Assembly (NCBI GenBank): GCA_030635485.1
Contig: DAOVYS010000189.1
Span: 1-5,601 of the forward strand
DNA length: 5,601 nt
DNA from: Pseudomonadota bacterium
GTDB lineage: Bacteria; Desulfobacterota; Desulfobulbia; Desulfobulbales; DAOVYS01
Reading direction: 5' to 3'
The translations under genes and the position numbers were made by a program. Positions within the stretch are counted from its first letter, which is position 1. Each line of letters opens with the position of its first letter. A model generated the notes under the pieces. It saw only the letters and a list, made by a program, of their open reading frames with translations. It made no database searches and was not told the DNA's origin. Below are positions 5,509 through 5,601 of this stretch, one piece after another.

Positions 5509-5601
5509 ATGAATAAAATCAAAGCTAAATTTCTCTTCCTCCTGCTCCTGCCTACCTTGTTTTCCCCGGCCCTGGCCGGAGAACTGGTTGATCAGGTGGG
5601 C
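5509..5601 (+). CDS. Exported protein, N-terminus only; possibly BtuF-like periplasmic B12-binding protein
   Basis: Thirty-one codons are visible before the window ends. They encode a standard Sec signal peptide: MNKIKAK, a leucine-rich core (FLFLLLLPTLF), and an SPALA site with likely cleavage before GELVDQVG. The mature start 'LVDQVG' resembles the first strand of PF01497-type metal-chelate and B12-binding proteins, which typically begin T/V-D-x-x-G-R followed by V-x-V-P. Together with the preceding btuB-exbB-exbD-tonB genes, this suggests BtuF, the periplasmic cobalamin carrier that feeds the BtuCD importer. The evidence is only about eight mature residues plus context, so no gene symbol is given. 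No good ribosome site is seen next to the ATG; the GGGGA at 5478-5482 is about 26 nt away. The start is supported by the signal peptide itself. Confidence 0.7.
   Translation, partial: MNKIKAKFLFLLLLPTLFSPALAGELVDQVG

Overview
The window reads as part of a Gram-negative bacterial chromosome devoted mainly to vitamin B12 (cobalamin) uptake across the outer membrane. A TonB-dependent receptor with a signal peptide and the TonB/ExbB/ExbD motor require an outer membrane. The gene style (an HDOD signalling protein beside a riboswitch-controlled B12 receptor, and GC-rich palindromic repeats between genes) would suit a Desulfobacterota-type organism. That placement is an impression, not a demonstrated assignment.

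Layout, all on the + strand. (1) Bases 1-791 are the 3' part of an HDOD-domain gene that begins before the window. (2) Bases 792-1248 are a 457-nt leader. Bases 792-867 show nothing I can name. Then come a possible promoter (about 868-897), a class-I cobalamin riboswitch (about 901-1073), an intrinsic terminator (1130-1169), and about 80 nt running to a good ribosome binding site. (3) Bases 1249-3276 are a BtuB-like TonB-dependent receptor. (4) Bases 3277-3634 are a 358-nt gap holding a 215-nt inverted-repeat element (3361-3575) and a short palindrome (3595-3611) just before the next ribosome binding site. (5) Bases 3635-5321 are exbB, exbD and tonB, joined by 4-nt stop/start overlaps and so translationally coupled. 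(6) Bases 5322-5508 are a gap with a strong 70-nt imperfect hairpin (5338-5407) and a second, smaller one (5415-5445). (7) From 5509 to the edge is the signal peptide and first mature residues of an exported protein, possibly the periplasmic B12-binding protein BtuF.

How the genes would work together: when intracellular cobalamin is low, the leader should let transcription pass the terminator into btuB. BtuB binds the corrinoid outside. ExbB/ExbD use the proton gradient to energise TonB, which pulls on the receptor's TonB box to open the pore. A periplasmic binding protein and an ABC importer, expected beyond the right edge, would carry the vitamin inward. This assigns a private energy-coupling complex to the B12 receptor. 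Whether exbB-exbD-tonB are really on the riboswitch-controlled transcript depends on readthrough of the repeat-rich 358-nt gap, which sequence alone cannot settle.

I found no wholly new biological system here. The items most worth a second look are the inverted-repeat element splitting the locus, the hairpins after tonB, and the C8-A7 homopolymer junction inside tonB.
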